DNA of 36,215 nt from Bacteroidales bacterium UBA5621. GTDB lineage: Bacteria > Bacteroidota > Bacteroidia > Bacteroidales > VadinHA17. Of this stretch, positions 1 to 8,807 are shown one piece after another. The notes beneath the pieces are model-generated. The model was not told the DNA's origin, made no database searches, and saw only the letters and a program-made list of their open reading frames with translations. The position numbers and the translations under genes were made by a program. Every line of letters begins with the position of its first letter. Positions within the stretch are counted from its first letter, which is position 1. Location of the stretch: contig DIKJ01000168.1 of assembly GCA_002424525.1 (NCBI GenBank), forward strand, positions 1 to 36,215. Reading direction: 5' to 3'.

Positions 1-135
1 GGGAGCGGGAGCTGTTCCTGCAATGTTTCTGAATCGCTTAGTGCCAGCATATCGGGCAGCGGGAACATAACATATTCGGGTAATCCACGTATTAATGCAA
101 GGGTTTCCGGATCAGGCCGTGTGAGGTCAAGATAA
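1..135 (+). CDS. Head-GIN domain (DUF2807) protein, C-terminal end only
   Basis: Frame 1 is open from the window edge to a TAA at 133-135 and gives the last 44 residues of a protein. The text carries SGSGNITYSGNP followed by RVSGSGRVR, the glycine/serine-rich beta-helix rungs and SGSG closing motif that end DUF2807 (putative auto-transporter adhesin, head-GIN) proteins. These are usually exported proteins of about 220-250 residues in Bacteroidota, so roughly four fifths of the gene lies outside the window. It converges on the tRNA-modification gene with only 5 bases between the two stop codons. No function beyond the domain name can be given. Confidence 0.82.
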   Translation, partial: GSGSCSCNVSESLSASISGSGNITYSGNPRINARVSGSGRVRSR

Positions 136-140
136 CCGGA

Positions 141-713
141 TCATTGCCTGATTATTTTAAATGAACCGTCGATTTCTGTCCTTATTATCGGTGAAGGGGC
201 GTATTTCTTCCTGTCACCGCGGCGATACCTGACAACATATGCCACTGAATCGATGATAGATTCCTCAATCCCTGAGAAATCCGGGGGTGATGGCTTAGTG
301 CTTATATTGGCTGATGTGGATACTATCGGTTTCCTGAAAAGTGATATCAGTTCATTACAGAAATCATCCCGGGTGATCCTTATTCCCACCGATCCGTCTT
401 CTGCGCATACTCCCGGAGCGAGGTTCCGGCCGCGGGGATAGATTATTGTTACCGGGCCGCCGGAAAGTTCCGTAATCCTCGATGCAGTCTCCGGCACCTC
501 CCTGACATACCTTTCAAGCATTGTCACACCGTTGACCAGTATGATGAGGCTCTGACTCTCCTTCCTTTTCTTTATTTCGAAGATCTTCTCAACTGCCTCC
601 TTACTTGTTGCATCACAACCAAGTCCCCATATCGTATCTGTCGGATATAAGATCACTCCTCCCTCCCTGAGTACTCTCAATGCTTCTCTCAGATCTTCCT
701 TATAATCCATCAT
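141..713 (-). CDS. L-threonylcarbamoyladenylate synthase (Sua5/YciO/YrdC family)
   Basis: The 190-residue product has the single-domain YrdC fold typical of TsaC-length proteins. The family makes threonylcarbamoyl-AMP from threonine, bicarbonate and ATP, the first step of t6A formation at position 37 of ANN-decoding tRNAs, in the cytoplasm. Visible motifs are YPTDTIWGLGCDA (residues about 23-35), the basic KIFEIKKRKESQSL segment that contacts substrate, and STSANIS near residue 132. There is no C-terminal Sua5 domain. Two Met codons open the frame; either could be used. It lies 67 bases downstream of the aminotransferase on the same strand and may be cotranscribed. The YciO branch, which lacks proven activity in t6A, cannot be excluded by eye. 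Confidence 0.9.
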   Translation of the reverse strand: MMDYKEDLREALRVLREGGVILYPTDTIWGLGCDATSKEAVEKIFEIKKRKESQSLIILVNGVTMLERYVREVPETASRITELSGGPVTIIYPRGRNLAPGVCAEDGSVGIRITRDDFCNELISLFRKPIVSTSANISTKPSPPDFSGIEESIIDSVAYVVRYRRGDRKKYAPSPIIRTEIDGSFKIIRQ

Positions 714-780
714 AACTTTTTTCTTACAGAAATTTTATAATCTCCCGTTCTCCCCCTTCCGCTTCGCTTCGATCTCCCGC

Positions 781-2016
781 TCAAAACACAAGCCTCAGCC
801 TCTTAAGCCTCTCTTTCATTTCATTGATCACCTCTGCCTCCATCTCCTCTGTGTCTGCCTCAAAAGTCACCGAGAACCGGATATATTTTCCGGCGTCATC
901 CCAGGGGACGGTGGATATCAGTGCTTCGTGTATAAGAAATTCTGAAAAATCAGATGCTGAACTGAAGAGACTGCCATTTTCAGTACCGGCAGGAGCCTTT
1001 ACGTAACAATAAAATGATCCTTTGGGCTTACTGGCATCAAAACCCGCCTCGTTCAGGGCTTCTGTCAGAAGGTTAAACCTCCTTGAGTATTTTGTTATTG
1101 TTCTTTCTGTTATTTCCGTATGCCTCAGAGCCCGGACCGCTGCCTTCTGAATAGCCCTGAATTGTCCCGAGTCGGTATTATCCTTCACTGTGGCACATGC
1201 TTTGACCGCTTTACTGTTTCCGCAAATAAAACCGATCCTCCATCCGGTCATATTGAATGCCTTCGACAAAGAGTGGACCTCCAGTCCGACGTCCATGGCC
1301 CCGTCCGCGGAAAGAAAGCTTAAAGGCTTGTATCCGTCGTATGTCAGGGCCGCGTATGCCGCATCATGGATAACAACAATATTGTTTTTCAGCGCGAAAT
1401 CCACCACCCGGTTGAAAAATGCGGTATCTGCAACGGCTCCGGTGGGATTGTTCGGATAATTAAGATAAAGCATCTTTGCTCTCTTCAGGACCTCCGGAGG
1501 GATTATTTTGAAGTCAGGCAGGAAGGAGTTGGATTCGAGCAGGGGAAGATTGAAAACCTCGCCGCCAAGATAACGTGTATATGTTGCTGTGACCGGGTAA
1601 CCAGGGACCGTTGTAAGCAGTATGTCACCCGGGTTAATGAAACAGAGCGGAAGCATGGCAAGCACCGGTTTTGATCCGATGCCATGGAGAATCTGTTCGG
1701 AAGGAATTAAACCTGAAAGGCCATATACCTTCTCCAGATAGCGGGCGGCTTCTTCCTGAAATTCAATTATCCCGTTGTCGGCATACCACCTGTTCTCACT
1801 TTTTCCTGCCTCCTCAGCCAGGGCTTTTACCACAATGTCGTCTGCCGGCCAGTCAGGCTCCCCAACCCCCATATCGATAAGGGCCATATCAGGATGCGCC
1901 TTTCTTGCAGCAGCCTTTGCTCTTTTTATAATTTCAAACTTGTATATTGCAGTAGATTTCCCGAAGCCGGTACCACCGAGTCTTTCCGAAATCTTGTCAT
2001 CAAAAAAGCTGGTCAT
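781..2016 (-). CDS. Class I/II PLP-dependent aminotransferase, LL-diaminopimelate aminotransferase-like
   Basis: A complete 411-residue fold-type I aminotransferase. LYLNYPNNPTGA (about residues 184-195) is the conserved cofactor-ring segment and SLSKAFNMTGWRIGF (about 249-263) carries the Schiff-base lysine. The N-terminal part (LIDMGVGEPDWPAD, then WYADNGIIEFQEEAARYLEKVYG) resembles sequences annotated as a DapL-type LL-diaminopimelate aminotransferase, which makes LL-diaminopimelate directly from tetrahydrodipicolinate for lysine and peptidoglycan. Bacteroidota commonly use that route, so it is the best guess. Another amino-acid aminotransferase of the same fold is possible, since no substrate-defining residue was tested. 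It is divergent from the S9 peptidase gene. Confidence 0.75.
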   Translation of the reverse strand: MTSFFDDKISERLGGTGFGKSTAIYKFEIIKRAKAAARKAHPDMALIDMGVGEPDWPADDIVVKALAEEAGKSENRWYADNGIIEFQEEAARYLEKVYGLSGLIPSEQILHGIGSKPVLAMLPLCFINPGDILLTTVPGYPVTATYTRYLGGEVFNLPLLESNSFLPDFKIIPPEVLKRAKMLYLNYPNNPTGAVADTAFFNRVVDFALKNNIVVIHDAAYAALTYDGYKPLSFLSADGAMDVGLEVHSLSKAFNMTGWRIGFICGNSKAVKACATVKDNTDSGQFRAIQKAAVRALRHTEITERTITKYSRRFNLLTEALNEAGFDASKPKGSFYCYVKAPAGTENGSLFSSASDFSEFLIHEALISTVPWDDAGKYIRFSVTFEADTEEMEAEVINEMKERLKRLRLVF

Positions 2017-2069
2017 TGATTATTTTCTGATTTGTAATTCAATAAACAATAATAATATTTCTCATCGGG

Positions 2070-2077
2070 CAAAAGTA
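2070..2077 (-). promoter_or_regulatory. Putative -7 element for the aminotransferase gene
   Basis: On the minus strand this reads TACTTTTG, an exact match to the Bacteroidota -7 consensus TAnnTTTG, 54 bases before the aminotransferase start. No TTTG is seen at the expected -33 spacing, so only half of the promoter is supported. Confidence 0.4.
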
Positions 2078-2135
2078 ATAAAAGTAATCAGGTCATAAAT
2101 AATGATTGATCATCTCAACCTTAAAAATACCAGTT

Positions 2136-4556
2136 ATGATTCAGAAATCTTTAATACCCGGCATCCTGGGGATACTCCTCTGTGTCGAAGTTACTTCTCA
2201 GGAGGCATTGAAATATCAGCTGCCTCCGGAAGAGATAGTTAAAATTGTTGATGCCCCGGCTACACCCCTTGTCTCTGTCAGCAGTAACAAAACCGGAATT
2301 GTGATTATTGAAAGGGCACCGATAATTACGATCAATGAACTATCTGAGGAGGAGTTAAGGATTGGTGGTCTCAGGATAAACCCAATGACGAGCGGTCCCG
2401 GCAGGCTTACTCACAGCAAGGGTTTCAGAACGGCAAATATCGACGGAACCTCACTCAGTGAGATTAAGGGCATGCCTGCGGACCCTAAGCTGGGGGCACC
2501 AGTATGGTCTCCCGACGGCCGGAAGTTTGCATTTACGAACACCAGACCGGATGAAATTGAACTATGGGTATGTGATATCGCCCTGAAGCAGGCAGGGAAG
2601 ATAGCAGGTAACATCAATATGGTATTCGGGACACTTGTAAGCTGGCTCCCGGATAATAAAAGTCTCCTTTATTGCATAACCGATCCAGGAAGGGGAAGAA
2701 AGCCGGAACCGTCGTCAGTGCCTGAGGGTCCCGTTGTTCAGGAAAACCTTGGCAAACAGGGACAGGCTGCGACATTCCAGGATCTGCTTAAGGATCCTGC
2801 AGATGAAGCTGTTTTTGAATATTATGCGAGATCGCAGTTAATGCTCTGGAATGGTTTTGAGAGTGTTGCAACAGGCAAACCCGGAATGATAACAGGCATT
2901 TCCCCCTCGCCTGACGGCCGCTACCTGCTGGTAACGACAATAACGCGTCCTTTCTCGTATATCGTGCCATATTACTATTTTCCTTCAGTAACCCGAATTT
3001 TGGATATCAATGGCAGTGAAGTCAGGATACTTTATGAGAAACCGCTGACAGAAAACCTGCCGAGGGGTTATGACATTGTTCTGCCCGGACCAAGGTCCTT
3101 CAGCTGGAGGCCGGATAAGCCGGCAACTATTTACTGGGTTGAAGCTCTCGATGACGGGGATTACAGGAATGAGATGCAGTATCACGATCAGGTGTTACAA
3201 CTGGCCGCACCTTTTGACGGAGGCGGGCAGAAGTTCATTGCGACTGAATTGAGGTTCGGCGGAATAACCTGGGGCAGGGATGATTTTGCCCTGATCGCGG
3301 AAGGATTAAGCAGAACGAGAATACGTATCACCAGCTCGTTCAATCCCTCAGATCCTCAGAACACGAAAAAGAAGATCCAGGAATACAATACCGATGACAG
3401 ATACAACAACCCAGGCCGTTTTATAACAGATCAGAATGAATATGGACTGAGCGTCCTTTTGTTTACTGACAGGGGAAGAGCCTTACTGCTTTCCGGAAAT
3501 GGTTCCTCTGATGAAGGTGACAGACCTTTTATTGACAGGTACGAGATTGCCTCGGGCAAAACGGCAAGGCTCTGGAGATCCGAAGCCCCTTATTATGAAG
3601 ATCTATCGACAATAATTGATATTTCAAAGGGGCTTCTCCTTACAACCAGACAGTCGGTTACGGAAGTTCCCAACTATTATATCAGGAACCTGAGAAACGG
3701 AAGGCTGACGCAGGTAACAAGGTTTGAGAATCCCTATCCCCAGCTTTCCGGTGTTCATAAGGAACTCGTGAAATATAAAAGAAACGACGGGCTGGATCTC
3801 TCTTTTACACTTTATCTCCCTGCAGGTTACAGCAGGGAAAAGGATGGGCCGCTCCCGACACTTCTCTGGGCTTATCCAAGGGAGTTCAATGATCCCTCGG
3901 CAGCAGGACAGGTGAGCGGGTCGCCGTACACTTTCACAAGAATTGCTCCTGCGTCGGCTCTCGTTTATGTAATGCAAGGTTATGCCATATTGATGGATGC
4001 TTCATTCCCTATTGTGGGTACAGATGGCAGGGAGCCCAATGATACCTTTGTTGAACAACTGGTTGCGAATGCCGAAGCTGCGGTCAGTAAAGCTGTTGAG
4101 ATGGGAGTCGCTGATCGTCACAGGGTGGCAGTCAGCGGGCACTCCTACGGGGCATTCATGACTGCCAATTTATTGTCTCACAGCCGGTTGTTCGCTGCAG
4201 GCATAGCTGAAAGCGGTGCTTATAACCGGACCCTCACTCCATTTGGCTTCCAGAATGAGCGGCGCAGTTACTGGGAAGCTCCGGATATTTATAACGGGAT
4301 GTCTCCTTTTATGCGTGCCGACAAGGTGAAGGATCCGATATTGCTGATTCATGGTATTGCAGACAACAACAGCGGGACTTTCCCCCTGCAGAGCGAAAGA
4401 TACTATGCAGCACTTAAGGGATTCGGTGCAGTTGTCAGGCTGGTGATGCTGCCGAATGAGAGTCACGGTTATGCGGCCCGTGAAACCATTCTGCACAAGC
4501 ACTGGGAGGTGCTGAAGTGGATGGATAAATATGTGAAGGAGAAAAAAGCTGAATAA
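2136..4556 (+). CDS. Secreted S9 prolyl-oligopeptidase-family peptidase, glutamyl endopeptidase-like
   Basis: The 806-residue product starts with a signal peptide (MIQKSLIPGILGILLC, cleavage likely after VTSQ). The first two thirds should form the beta-propeller; blocks such as PVWSPDGRKFAFT and ISPSPDGRYLLVTT are typical blades. The C-terminal alpha/beta-hydrolase domain has the nucleophile in SGHSYGAFM, the acid in LIHGIADNNSG and the histidine in NESHGYAAR. The region SGAYNRTLTPFGFQNERR and DNNSGT closely resembles plant chloroplast glutamyl endopeptidase, suggesting cleavage after acidic residues in the periplasm. The frame opens 10 codons earlier at a TTG (2106), but the ATG at 2136 gives a clean signal peptide and is preferred. 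Confidence 0.88.
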   Translation: MIQKSLIPGILGILLCVEVTSQEALKYQLPPEEIVKIVDAPATPLVSVSSNKTGIVIIERAPIITINELSEEELRIGGLRINPMTSGPGRLTHSKGFRTANIDGTSLSEIKGMPADPKLGAPVWSPDGRKFAFTNTRPDEIELWVCDIALKQAGKIAGNINMVFGTLVSWLPDNKSLLYCITDPGRGRKPEPSSVPEGPVVQENLGKQGQAATFQDLLKDPADEAVFEYYARSQLMLWNGFESVATGKPGMITGISPSPDGRYLLVTTITRPFSYIVPYYYFPSVTRILDINGSEVRILYEKPLTENLPRGYDIVLPGPRSFSWRPDKPATIYWVEALDDGDYRNEMQYHDQVLQLAAPFDGGGQKFIATELRFGGITWGRDDFALIAEGLSRTRIRITSSFNPSDPQNTKKKIQEYNTDDRYNNPGRFITDQNEYGLSVLLFTDRGRALLLSGNGSSDEGDRPFIDRYEIASGKTARLWRSEAPYYEDLSTIIDISKGLLLTTRQSVTEVPNYYIRNLRNGRLTQVTRFENPYPQLSGVHKELVKYKRNDGLDLSFTLYLPAGYSREKDGPLPTLLWAYPREFNDPSAAGQVSGSPYTFTRIAPASALVYVMQGYAILMDASFPIVGTDGREPNDTFVEQLVANAEAAVSKAVEMGVADRHRVAVSGHSYGAFMTANLLSHSRLFAAGIAESGAYNRTLTPFGFQNERRSYWEAPDIYNGMSPFMRADKVKDPILLIHGIADNNSGTFPLQSERYYAALKGFGAVVRLVMLPNESHGYAARETILHKHWEVLKWMDKYVKEKKAE

Positions 4557-4571
4557 AACGGTCCGGCTCAG

Positions 4572-4610
4572 CAATAAATTTTTATTGATGCGGAAAGAAT
4601 TGTAAATTTG
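4572..4610 (+). promoter_or_regulatory. Palindrome and -7 element upstream of the two-repeat protein
   Basis: An inverted repeat with 7-bp arms, CAATAAA-TT-TTTATTG (4572-4587), is followed 15 bases later by TAAATTTG (4603-4610), an exact TAnnTTTG match 75 bases before the next start codon. The palindrome sits where a -33 region or operator would be; it could equally be a weak terminator for the peptidase gene. Confidence 0.4.
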
Positions 4611-4685
4611 AATTAGGTTCTTCGATCAGTTCTTTGTCAGGATTATAAAACCGTTTATCTGGTGTTCACTTAAAATACTCGGACT

Positions 4686-5450
4686 ATGGCTATTTACATT
4701 TACTTAACTTCCGCTCCCGAAGCACTTGTTGCTTCGATGCTTCCGCCTGAAGGATTCGGGATGTACCTTTCGACGGGGACGAAAAAGCTCAATAAGGGTC
4801 AGTCGATTTTCTTTGAGGTTGACCTGGGGAAAATCGAGTATCTTATCGACCTTGAGGGTCTGAACAAGAGGTGTGTTGCCAAGGAGGACGGCAGTCCCAA
4901 AAGTTCAGTCTATCTTTCTGTTTACAAAGTGCTTGAGATCCTGCCGCTTGATTCATTGAAAAGCCTGTATCTCACAACGGATAACGGCCATATCCTCGAA
5001 CTTAAGAAATCAACTTACGACAAGAGCAAAGAGGTGTTTGATGCTTTGTGGCTGTACCAGGAATTATGCCCGGTAACTCCCATGGTTGCCAGTGGTCTGC
5101 CTCCTTCAGTTTTTCTTAAGAGGCTTACTGACGGATCTACACCCATAGTCCTTCCCAAGCTCTTCTTTGTCGATTTAAAGCTGGGTGAACTGGCGACTGA
5201 TCCGCTCAGAGGGTCGGCAGAGGATCTTCCTTACACCAATCTTGGACACCTGCGTGATTGCCTTGAGATACTCAGGGGCGAATATGAGAAGCACATGAAA
5301 ACGGTACAGCGCATTTTTTCAGGGCTTCTTCTTTACAGAACAATAAAGTCGGGGTTTTATGTCGGAGCAAAAGATGAGATGATTTTTTACAGGTATCCGA
5401 CCATGAAGGAACTGGAGGATCTTAACTACGAATTCTTCAGGGCTATCTGA
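4686..5450 (+). CDS. Conserved hypothetical protein with an internal duplication
   Basis: I do not recognise this 254-residue soluble protein. It has no signal peptide or membrane segment, so it is probably cytoplasmic. Two similar halves can be seen: VASMLPP (residues 15-21) followed by FFEVDL (42-47), and VASGLPP (134-140) followed by FFVDL (160-164). In both, a segment ending LEIL follows (YKVLEIL at about 80-86, RDCLEIL in the second). This suggests an ancient tandem duplication of a domain of about 120 residues. The gene has its own putative -7 element and sits alone between the peptidase and the pyrophosphatase. No catalytic motif is evident and context gives no clear function. Confidence 0.7.
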   Translation: MAIYIYLTSAPEALVASMLPPEGFGMYLSTGTKKLNKGQSIFFEVDLGKIEYLIDLEGLNKRCVAKEDGSPKSSVYLSVYKVLEILPLDSLKSLYLTTDNGHILELKKSTYDKSKEVFDALWLYQELCPVTPMVASGLPPSVFLKRLTDGSTPIVLPKLFFVDLKLGELATDPLRGSAEDLPYTNLGHLRDCLEILRGEYEKHMKTVQRIFSGLLLYRTIKSGFYVGAKDEMIFYRYPTMKELEDLNYEFFRAI

Positions 5451-5477
5451 TCAGCCTTTAAAATATAATTAACTGGA

Positions 5478-5516
5478 GTTTTTCATTTGGATAAATGAAA
5501 AACTAAATTAGTTTTG
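5478..5516 (+). promoter_or_regulatory. hppA promoter with a palindrome over the -33 box
   Basis: TTTG at 5486-5489 and TAGTTTTG at 5509-5516 are separated by exactly 19 bases, a perfect Bacteroidota housekeeping promoter. The -33 box is embedded in an 11-bp perfect inverted repeat, GTTTTTCATTT (5478-5488), loop GGAT, AAATGAAAAAC (5493-5503). Transcription would start near 5523, giving a leader of about 50 bases. The palindrome could be a repressor operator or a terminator of the upstream gene. Confidence 0.7.
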
Positions 5517-5573
5517 TACCGTCAAATTTTAACCCGGTTTGAATCAACATTTTTAATCTTAAAAACCAATATT

Positions 5574-7862
5574 ATGATCAGCAGTATTTTTTGGATTGTT
5601 CCGCTATCAGCACTCCTGGCGCTTCTGTTCGCCTGGATTTTCTACAGAAATATGAAGGCCCTGGATGAAGGGACAGACAGGATGAAGGAGATTGCCTTAT
5701 ATGTCAGGGAGGGTGCCATGGCTTATATTAAACGTCAGTACACAGTTGTCGGTAAGGTATTTGCGATCCTTGTCGTTATACTTACCATACTGGCATATCT
5801 CGGGGTTCAGAACCCGTTTGTCCCGATCGCATTCCTCACCGGAGGCTTCTTCTCGGGTCTTTGCGGATATCTTGGAATGAAGACAGCGACCTTTGCTTCG
5901 AACAGGACTGCATGGGCCGCTTCAAAGTCGCTTAACAAGGGTTTGCAGGTCGCTTTAAGGAGCGGTGCCGTGATGGGGCTGGTTGTTGTGGGTTTCGGAC
6001 TTATTGATATTGCTATATGGTTCTTCATTCTTAACAACTGGATTTTTACTCCCGAACATATGCAAAACGGGTTACATTTTATGGGACTCACTTTCGTTCA
6101 TACGGGAACTACTGATCATCAGAAACTTATAGAGATTACTGCAATCATGCTTACTTTTGGGATGGGTGCTTCTACACAGGCTCTATTTGCCCGTGTAGGC
6201 GGTGGCATTTTTACCAAGGCTGCAGACGTTGGGGCTGACCTTGTTGGAAAGGTGGAAGCGGGTATTCCGGAGGATGATCCCCGCAACCCTGCAACTATTG
6301 CGGATAATGTTGGTGACAACGTGGGCGATGTCGCAGGTATGGGAGCCGACCTTTATGAGTCCTATGCAGGATCCATCCTGGCAACGGCCGCTCTTGGAGC
6401 TGCACTGCCTGCAATTGCCGGGGATTTGCAGATGAAAGCTGTTATTGCTCCGATGATAGTGTCTGCGATTGGCATATTGTTGTCCATTGCCGGGGTTTAT
6501 ATGGTCAGAACAAAAGAATCGGCAACTCCCAAAAATCTGTTGAATGCCTTACTGCTGGGCACAGGAGGAAGCTCTGCCCTGATACTGGTCGCTATTGCTG
6601 TTCTGGCGTCTACAGGCTGGATAACCTGGGGAGTCTTCGGTTCAGTGGTTGCAGGTCTTACAGCCGGTGTTATCATCGGTCAGTCGACAGAATACTTCAC
6701 TTCCGACGGATATAAGCCAACACAGGGAATAGCGAAACAGGCACAGCAGGGTCCGGCCACGGTGATCATAGAAGGTATGGCAGTTGGTATGTTATCGACA
6801 TGGGTACCTGTTCTTACCATAGTTGCAGGTATAGTAGCCGCTTTTGGCTTTGCAGGCGGTTTCAGCAATTTTGCAATGGGAGTGTACGGCATAGGGTTTG
6901 CTGCGGTAGGAATGCTTTCGACACTTGGTATAACCCTTGCCACCGACGCTTTCGGGCCGATAGCCGATAATGCCGGAGGCAATGCTGAAATGGCAGAACT
7001 TCCCAAGGAAGTAAGGGAAAGAACAGATGCGCTTGATGGTCTCGGAAATACCACAGCCGCCACAGGAAAAGGTTTTGCAATAGGATCAGCCGCTCTTACA
7101 GCTCTTGCCCTTATGGCCGCATACATGGAAGAGGTAAGGCTTTGGCTGGGAAGACTGGCCGACCAGGCTCCCGAGAAATTTAAGCAGATAGGAGATTACC
7201 TTTTCTATAGCAGCTCTGTTCCGGCAGTTCAGGACGGACAGACAGCTGTCCATCTCACTTCTGCAACCATCAGGGACTTTGCTGCCGCTTATGATCTGTC
7301 GCTCTTCAACCCGGTTCTGCTGGGTGGGATCTTCATTGGAGCCATGATGGCTTTCCTCTTCAGTTCAATGAGCATGAAAGCCGTCGGAAGGGCTGCCGGT
7401 AAAATGGTTGATGAGGTAAGACGCCAGTTCCGCGAGATTCCGGGTATCATGGAAGGAACCGGGAAACCGGAATATGCAAAATGCGTTGAGATCTCAACAA
7501 GAGGTGCGCAGAAAGAGATGATGGTTCCTTCGCTGCTGGCAATAGCTGTTCCGATGGTTGTCGGAATAGTATTCGGTGTTCCGGGTGTTATAGGACTTCT
7601 TGCAGGTGGAATGACAACAGGCTTTACCCTTGCATGCATGCTTAACAATTCGGGAGGTGCCTGGGATAATGCAAAGAAATATATCGAAAGAGGCAATCTG
7701 GGAGGAAAGAAAAGCGAGGCTCATAAGGCATCGGTCGTTGGCGATACAGTAGGTGATCCGTTCAAGGATACATCAGGGCCCTCACTCAATATCCTCATTA
7801 AGCTTATGTCGATGGTTTCCGTCGTAATGGCCGGAATTACCGTTGCCGTACATCTTTTCTAG
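5574..7862 (+). CDS. hppA: Membrane-bound cation-pumping pyrophosphatase, K+-dependent type
   Basis: The 762-residue polytopic protein couples hydrolysis of pyrophosphate to ion export across the inner membrane. The substrate site is visible as KAADVGADLVGKVEAGIPEDDPRNP with NVGDNVGDVAGMGADLYESY, and again as DNAGGNAEMAELP and, near the C-terminus, VVGDTVGDPFKDTSGPS. LGNTTAATGKGFAIGSAAL has Ala where K+-independent enzymes carry Lys (NTTKA), so it belongs to the K+-dependent subfamily, which pumps Na+, H+ or both. The ion cannot be fixed by eye. The frame opens 20 codons earlier with TTG, but that lies inside the promoter; the ATG at 5574 starts a hydrophobic first helix (MISSIFWIVPL). The next gene starts directly after its TAG. 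Confidence 0.96.
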   Translation: MISSIFWIVPLSALLALLFAWIFYRNMKALDEGTDRMKEIALYVREGAMAYIKRQYTVVGKVFAILVVILTILAYLGVQNPFVPIAFLTGGFFSGLCGYLGMKTATFASNRTAWAASKSLNKGLQVALRSGAVMGLVVVGFGLIDIAIWFFILNNWIFTPEHMQNGLHFMGLTFVHTGTTDHQKLIEITAIMLTFGMGASTQALFARVGGGIFTKAADVGADLVGKVEAGIPEDDPRNPATIADNVGDNVGDVAGMGADLYESYAGSILATAALGAALPAIAGDLQMKAVIAPMIVSAIGILLSIAGVYMVRTKESATPKNLLNALLLGTGGSSALILVAIAVLASTGWITWGVFGSVVAGLTAGVIIGQSTEYFTSDGYKPTQGIAKQAQQGPATVIIEGMAVGMLSTWVPVLTIVAGIVAAFGFAGGFSNFAMGVYGIGFAAVGMLSTLGITLATDAFGPIADNAGGNAEMAELPKEVRERTDALDGLGNTTAATGKGFAIGSAALTALALMAAYMEEVRLWLGRLADQAPEKFKQIGDYLFYSSSVPAVQDGQTAVHLTSATIRDFAAAYDLSLFNPVLLGGIFIGAMMAFLFSSMSMKAVGRAAGKMVDEVRRQFREIPGIMEGTGKPEYAKCVEISTRGAQKEMMVPSLLAIAVPMVVGIVFGVPGVIGLLAGGMTTGFTLACMLNNSGGAWDNAKKYIERGNLGGKKSEAHKASVVGDTVGDPFKDTSGPSLNILIKLMSMVSVVMAGITVAVHLF

Positions 7863-8807
7863 ATGAATCTGCCATCTCTTAAGGACATTCAGGAAGCCCA
7901 TTCGAGAATAAAGCCTTTTATTCACCGTACCCCTGTTATGACTTCCGGTCAGCTTAACAGGATATTTGATTGTGAGCTCTTTTTCAAGTGCGAGAATTTC
8001 CAGAAGGTGGGAGCTTTTAAGTTCAGGGGAGCAACCAATGCCGTGATGCTTCTTACAGCCGATCAGAAAAGGCGCGGTGTTGTTACACACTCTTCAGGCA
8101 ACCACGCAGCTGCACTCTCGCTTGCCGCGGCCATGAACGGAGTAAAAGCCTATATTGTGATGCCTGAAAACGCTCCCGTTGTAAAGAAAAATGCTGTGGC
8201 AGGATATGGCGCGGAGATCACATTGTGCAAACCAACACTGCAATCGCGGGAAGAAACATGCCGGATGATCATGGAACGGGAGGGAGCCACCCTGGTCCAT
8301 CCCTATGATAATTTCAATGTTATAAGCGGTCAGGGTACTGCAGCTCTTGAACTGCTGGAGGATCAGCCCGGCATTGAGGCAATCGTTGCTCCGATAGGTG
8401 GTGGGGGACTCATGAGCGGAACATCCACCTGCGTGAAGGCGATTGATGAAAAAATCCGGGTTATAGGCGCTGAACCGGCAAATGCCGATGATGCTTTCAG
8501 ATCGTTCAGATCAGGCAAACTCCTGCGTTCGGATAATCCCGCAACCATTGCCGACGGACTGCTCACCTCACTCAGCGAACTTACCTTCGCTATTATCAGG
8601 CGGAATGCCGATGATATTGTTACCGTAACGGAAGACTCGATAAAAGAGTGTATGTTGCTTATCTGGGAAAGAATGAAGATAATCATCGAACCTTCTTCAG
8701 CTACTGTGCTGGCAGTTGTAAAAGAGAACCCCGCCCTTTTCAGGAGCAAAAGGATCGGTCTGATACTATCCGGAGGAAATGTGGATCTCAGGAAACTTCC
8801 TTTCTAA
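7863..8807 (+). CDS. Threonine/serine dehydratase (PLP fold type II)
   Basis: A 314-residue single-domain enzyme of the threonine ammonia-lyase / serine racemase family; it lacks the C-terminal ACT-like regulatory domain of biosynthetic IlvA, suggesting a catabolic or unregulated form. KVGAFKFRGA (about residues 44-53) carries the Schiff-base lysine, SSGNHAAALS binds the substrate carboxylate, and PIGGGGLMSG binds the cofactor phosphate. The expected reaction is conversion of threonine to 2-oxobutyrate and ammonia, or of serine to pyruvate. It starts immediately after the hppA stop codon and is probably translated from the same mRNA. Its last 4 bases overlap the end of the convergent EEP gene. 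Serine racemase activity is an alternative. Confidence 0.88.
   Translation: MNLPSLKDIQEAHSRIKPFIHRTPVMTSGQLNRIFDCELFFKCENFQKVGAFKFRGATNAVMLLTADQKRRGVVTHSSGNHAAALSLAAAMNGVKAYIVMPENAPVVKKNAVAGYGAEITLCKPTLQSREETCRMIMEREGATLVHPYDNFNVISGQGTAALELLEDQPGIEAIVAPIGGGGLMSGTSTCVKAIDEKIRVIGAEPANADDAFRSFRSGKLLRSDNPATIADGLLTSLSELTFAIIRRNADDIVTVTEDSIKECMLLIWERMKIIIEPSSATVLAVVKENPALFRSKRIGLILSGGNVDLRKLPF

Noticed and set aside
6680..7126. Minus-strand reading frame of 148 codons opposite hppA
   Set aside because: Shadow of the conserved pyrophosphatase coding frame; Ala/Pro-rich text as expected from antisense of helix codons.
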